A stretch of DNA of 6,512 nt from JBBRWV01 sp038248985 (lineage in GTDB: Bacteria; Planctomycetota; Phycisphaerae; WQYP01): contig JBBRWV010000160.1 in assembly GCA_038248985.1 (NCBI GenBank), positions 1-6,512 on the forward strand. The letters are read 5' to 3'. Every line of letters starts with the position of its first letter. The stretch's first letter is position 1. The notes under the pieces were generated by a model. That model was not told where the DNA came from. It worked only from the letters and a program-made list of their open reading frames with translations, and did not search any database. The position numbers and the translations under genes were made by a program. This document shows, one piece after another, positions 4,989-6,512 of the stretch.

Positions 4989-6512
4989 TTACTTCCACCC
5001 GAAGCCGGAGCTCGGCGTGACAACCTTCAGCGCCGAGGTCAATGCAGAGGTACCCGAGGTGTTGAACGCAACCACGCGGAAATAGTAAGTCGCGCCCTCG
5101 GACAATGCCCCACTGGTCCAGTTGGTGCTGTTGGCGGCAACCGCGCCGATCTGGCTGAAGTTGATGCCGTTGGTGGATATCTGAACAATGAAGCCCGTCT
5201 CCACTGCGGAAACGTCGTTCCAGTTGAGGCGGACGTTGGTACTGCTTGAGGACAGGACAACCGTCGACGACAACCCGGAAACTGCCGAAGGAATCGGCAA
5301 GACGAACGTCACGGCATTCACCGCGCCGGAAGTTGCGGAAGACCCGCCTGCGTTGGTGGCGACGAGACGGTAGTAATAACGAGTTAAGGGGCTCAGAGTG
5401 GAATCGGTATATGCGACGGTTCCTGCCGCTAGAACGACCGTCGTGTTGAAATTGATGCCATTGGTGGAACGCTGCAGCGTGTACCCCGTTTCGCCGGCGA
5501 CATCGGCCCAGGTGAGCCTGACTGAATTAGGGGATAACGCTGAAGCGGCAAGCGACGACGGGGTGGCCGGCGCACGCGTCTTGGAGACGATGTTGGAAGA
5601 GGCAGACCAGCCATTCACGTTGGTGGCGTAGACGCGGTAAGCGTAGCTGTTGCCGGCGGTTGCGGAAACATCGGTGTAAGTCAGCGAACCTGCCGCGAGC
5701 GTGGCGTAAGTGGTGTAGGCCGAACCGTTGACGCTGCGCTGCACGACATAGTTGGATTCAATGGAGGAATTATCCACCCAAGTCAGCTTGAACTGCGTGG
5801 AGTTGACGAGTGTCACAATCAGGCTGGTCGGGGCTCCGGGGACCGAGGCGGATGCGGTTGTGGCGTTGACGATGGCCGACGAACCGGAGGTTCCCCCGGC
5901 ATTGGACGCCAAGAGGCGATAGTAATATTTGGCGCCGCCTGCCAAGCCGGTATTGCTGTACTGGACCGTCCCGGCACCCAAAGTGGTCAACGTGCTGAAA
6001 TTTGTGCCATCCGTGGAGCGCTGCAGCGTGAATGCGGTCTCACCTGCCACATCCGACCACGTGAGGTTGAGTTGCGTGCTAGAGGCGACGGAGGCCACCA
6101 GATTCGCCGGTGCCGTGGGAGTACGCACAATCGTGGCGGTATTGGAGACTGCAGACGACCCCGATGCGTTGCTGGCAAAGGTGCGATACGCGTAGATATT
6201 GCCGCTGGTCGTGGTGGAATCACTATAGGCTTTGATATTTGCAGCCAGGGTTGCCAGGTTCACGAAGGCTGCGCCATTCGTGCTGCGCTGGACCGTGACG
6301 CCGGTTTCGACAGAGGAATTGTCTGTCCATACGAGGTTTACCGCCGAACCGCTGACCACTGCCCCCATGGCCGTGGGTGCGGCCGGAACCGCAACTGCCT
6401 GAGTGGTGGCCGAAGCGACGGCCGAAACGGCCGACGTACCTCCGGCATTCGACGCATACAGGCGATAATAGTACTTGGTGCCCGCGGCAAGACCCGTGTT
6501 GCTGTAGCTGCG
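4989..6512 (-). CDS. Secreted tandem fibronectin type III repeat protein, 5' end beyond window
   Basis: The last 507 residues are visible and the frame is open at the window edge. It consists of FN3 beta-sandwich modules of about 88-99 residues, each with the Trp of strand B (LTW-D), an 'hQRSTNG' hairpin, and a Tyr-rich strand F (YYYRL or YAYR) followed by ASNAGGTS. Numbering from 6512, the modules are: partial at 1-42, then full ones at about 43-131, 132-219, 220-312, 313-402 and 403-501. The tail SGFGWK ends at TAA (4991-4989) without a PEP-CTERM, LPXTG or membrane anchor. Ser/Thr/Ala-rich composition with no Cys in the visible part suggests an extracellular protein. FN3 arrays are typical of adhesins, giant surface proteins and linkers in polysaccharide-degrading enzymes; the missing N-terminus should tell which. 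An internal ATG at 6368 lies inside the second visible module and is not the start. Confidence 0.9.
   Translation of the reverse strand, partial: RSYSNTGLAAGTKYYYRLYASNAGGTSAVSAVASATTQAVAVPAAPTAMGAVVSGSAVNLVWTDNSSVETGVTVQRSTNGAAFVNLATLAANIKAYSDSTTTSGNIYAYRTFASNASGSSAVSNTATIVRTPTAPANLVASVASSTQLNLTWSDVAGETAFTLQRSTDGTNFSTLTTLGAGTVQYSNTGLAGGAKYYYRLLASNAGGTSGSSAIVNATTASASVPGAPTSLIVTLVNSTQFKLTWVDNSSIESNYVVQRSVNGSAYTTYATLAAGSLTYTDVSATAGNSYAYRVYATNVNGWSASSNIVSKTRAPATPSSLAASALSPNSVRLTWADVAGETGYTLQRSTNGINFNTTVVLAAGTVAYTDSTLSPLTRYYYRLVATNAGGSSATSGAVNAVTFVLPIPSAVSGLSSTVVLSSSSTNVRLNWNDVSAVETGFIVQISTNGINFSQIGAVAANSTNWTSGALSEGATYYFRVVAFNTSGTSALTSALKVVTPSSGFGWK
5307..6386 (-). repeat. Alternating two-type FN3 repeat array (A-B-A-B)
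   Basis: Modules at 6386-6120 and 5855-5577 share type-A features: DNSS-x-E after the Trp, and YAYR. Modules at 6119-5856 and 5576-5307 share type-B features: DVAGET after the Trp, and YYYRL. The visible end of the preceding partial module (6512-6387) is also type B, with NTGLAAGTKYYYRL almost matching module 6119-5856. At DNA level CGCTGCAGCG recurs at 5470-5479 and 6019-6028, exactly 549 bp (183 codons) apart, so the repeating unit is the A+B pair. The final module (5306-5010) is a diverged hybrid. Confidence 0.75.

Noticed and set aside
5039..5614. Short minus-strand frames overlapping the FN3 gene
   Set aside because: Arg/Pro/Ser-rich shadows of the repeat-encoding frame with no motif or ribosome site.
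1..6512. Mobile element, CRISPR, toxin-antitoxin or phage defence module
   Set aside because: No transposase, integrase, regularly spaced repeats or defence domains are readable in any frame. The only inverted repeats are the local ones listed.

Overview
The window looks like chromosome of a moderately high-GC bacterium. Verrucomicrobiota or another PVC-group lineage fits best. This is inference from the style of the pseudopilin N-terminus, the wording of the UvrC catalytic half, the FN3-rich secreted protein and a zinc-ribbon protein with a Gly-rich linker. No rRNA or other phylogenetic marker is present to settle it. Every gene I can support lies on the minus strand, so in transcription order the window runs from 6512 down to 1.

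Region by region in that direction: (1) 6512-4989 is the 3' part of a large secreted protein made of tandem fibronectin type III modules of two alternating types. (2) 4940-4767 holds a large imperfect inverted repeat around a putative promoter, then a tRNA-Ala(CGC) gene, then a strong intrinsic terminator. (3) 4749-1983 is a two-gene operon with its own candidate promoter. It encodes a chain-length-factor-like ketosynthase whose catalytic Cys is replaced by Gln and whose two His are also lost, followed 43 bases later by a FabF-type ketosynthase with an intact Cys-His-Lys-His set. The two probably form a KS-alpha/KS-beta heterodimer. (4) 1932-670 starts with a candidate promoter and a 12-bp CACGTG-centred palindrome. 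A zinc-ribbon gene follows, and its Gly-rich linker runs out of frame into the C-terminal half of UvrC. The stop codon of the zinc-ribbon reading frame overlaps an in-frame GTG just before the UvrC nuclease domain. (5) 669-405 is mostly non-coding but contains a 49-codon protein-like remnant, a pair of 14-bp direct repeats and a weak promoter. (6) 404-1 is the start of a type IV pilin-like pseudopilin that runs off the window.

The most interesting items are the zinc-ribbon/UvrC junction, which looks like a deletion that left a potentially coupled truncated nuclease, and the two-gene ketosynthase operon with a catalytically dead partner. Neither can be called a new system from sequence alone. 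No IS element, CRISPR array, phage gene or rRNA is visible.
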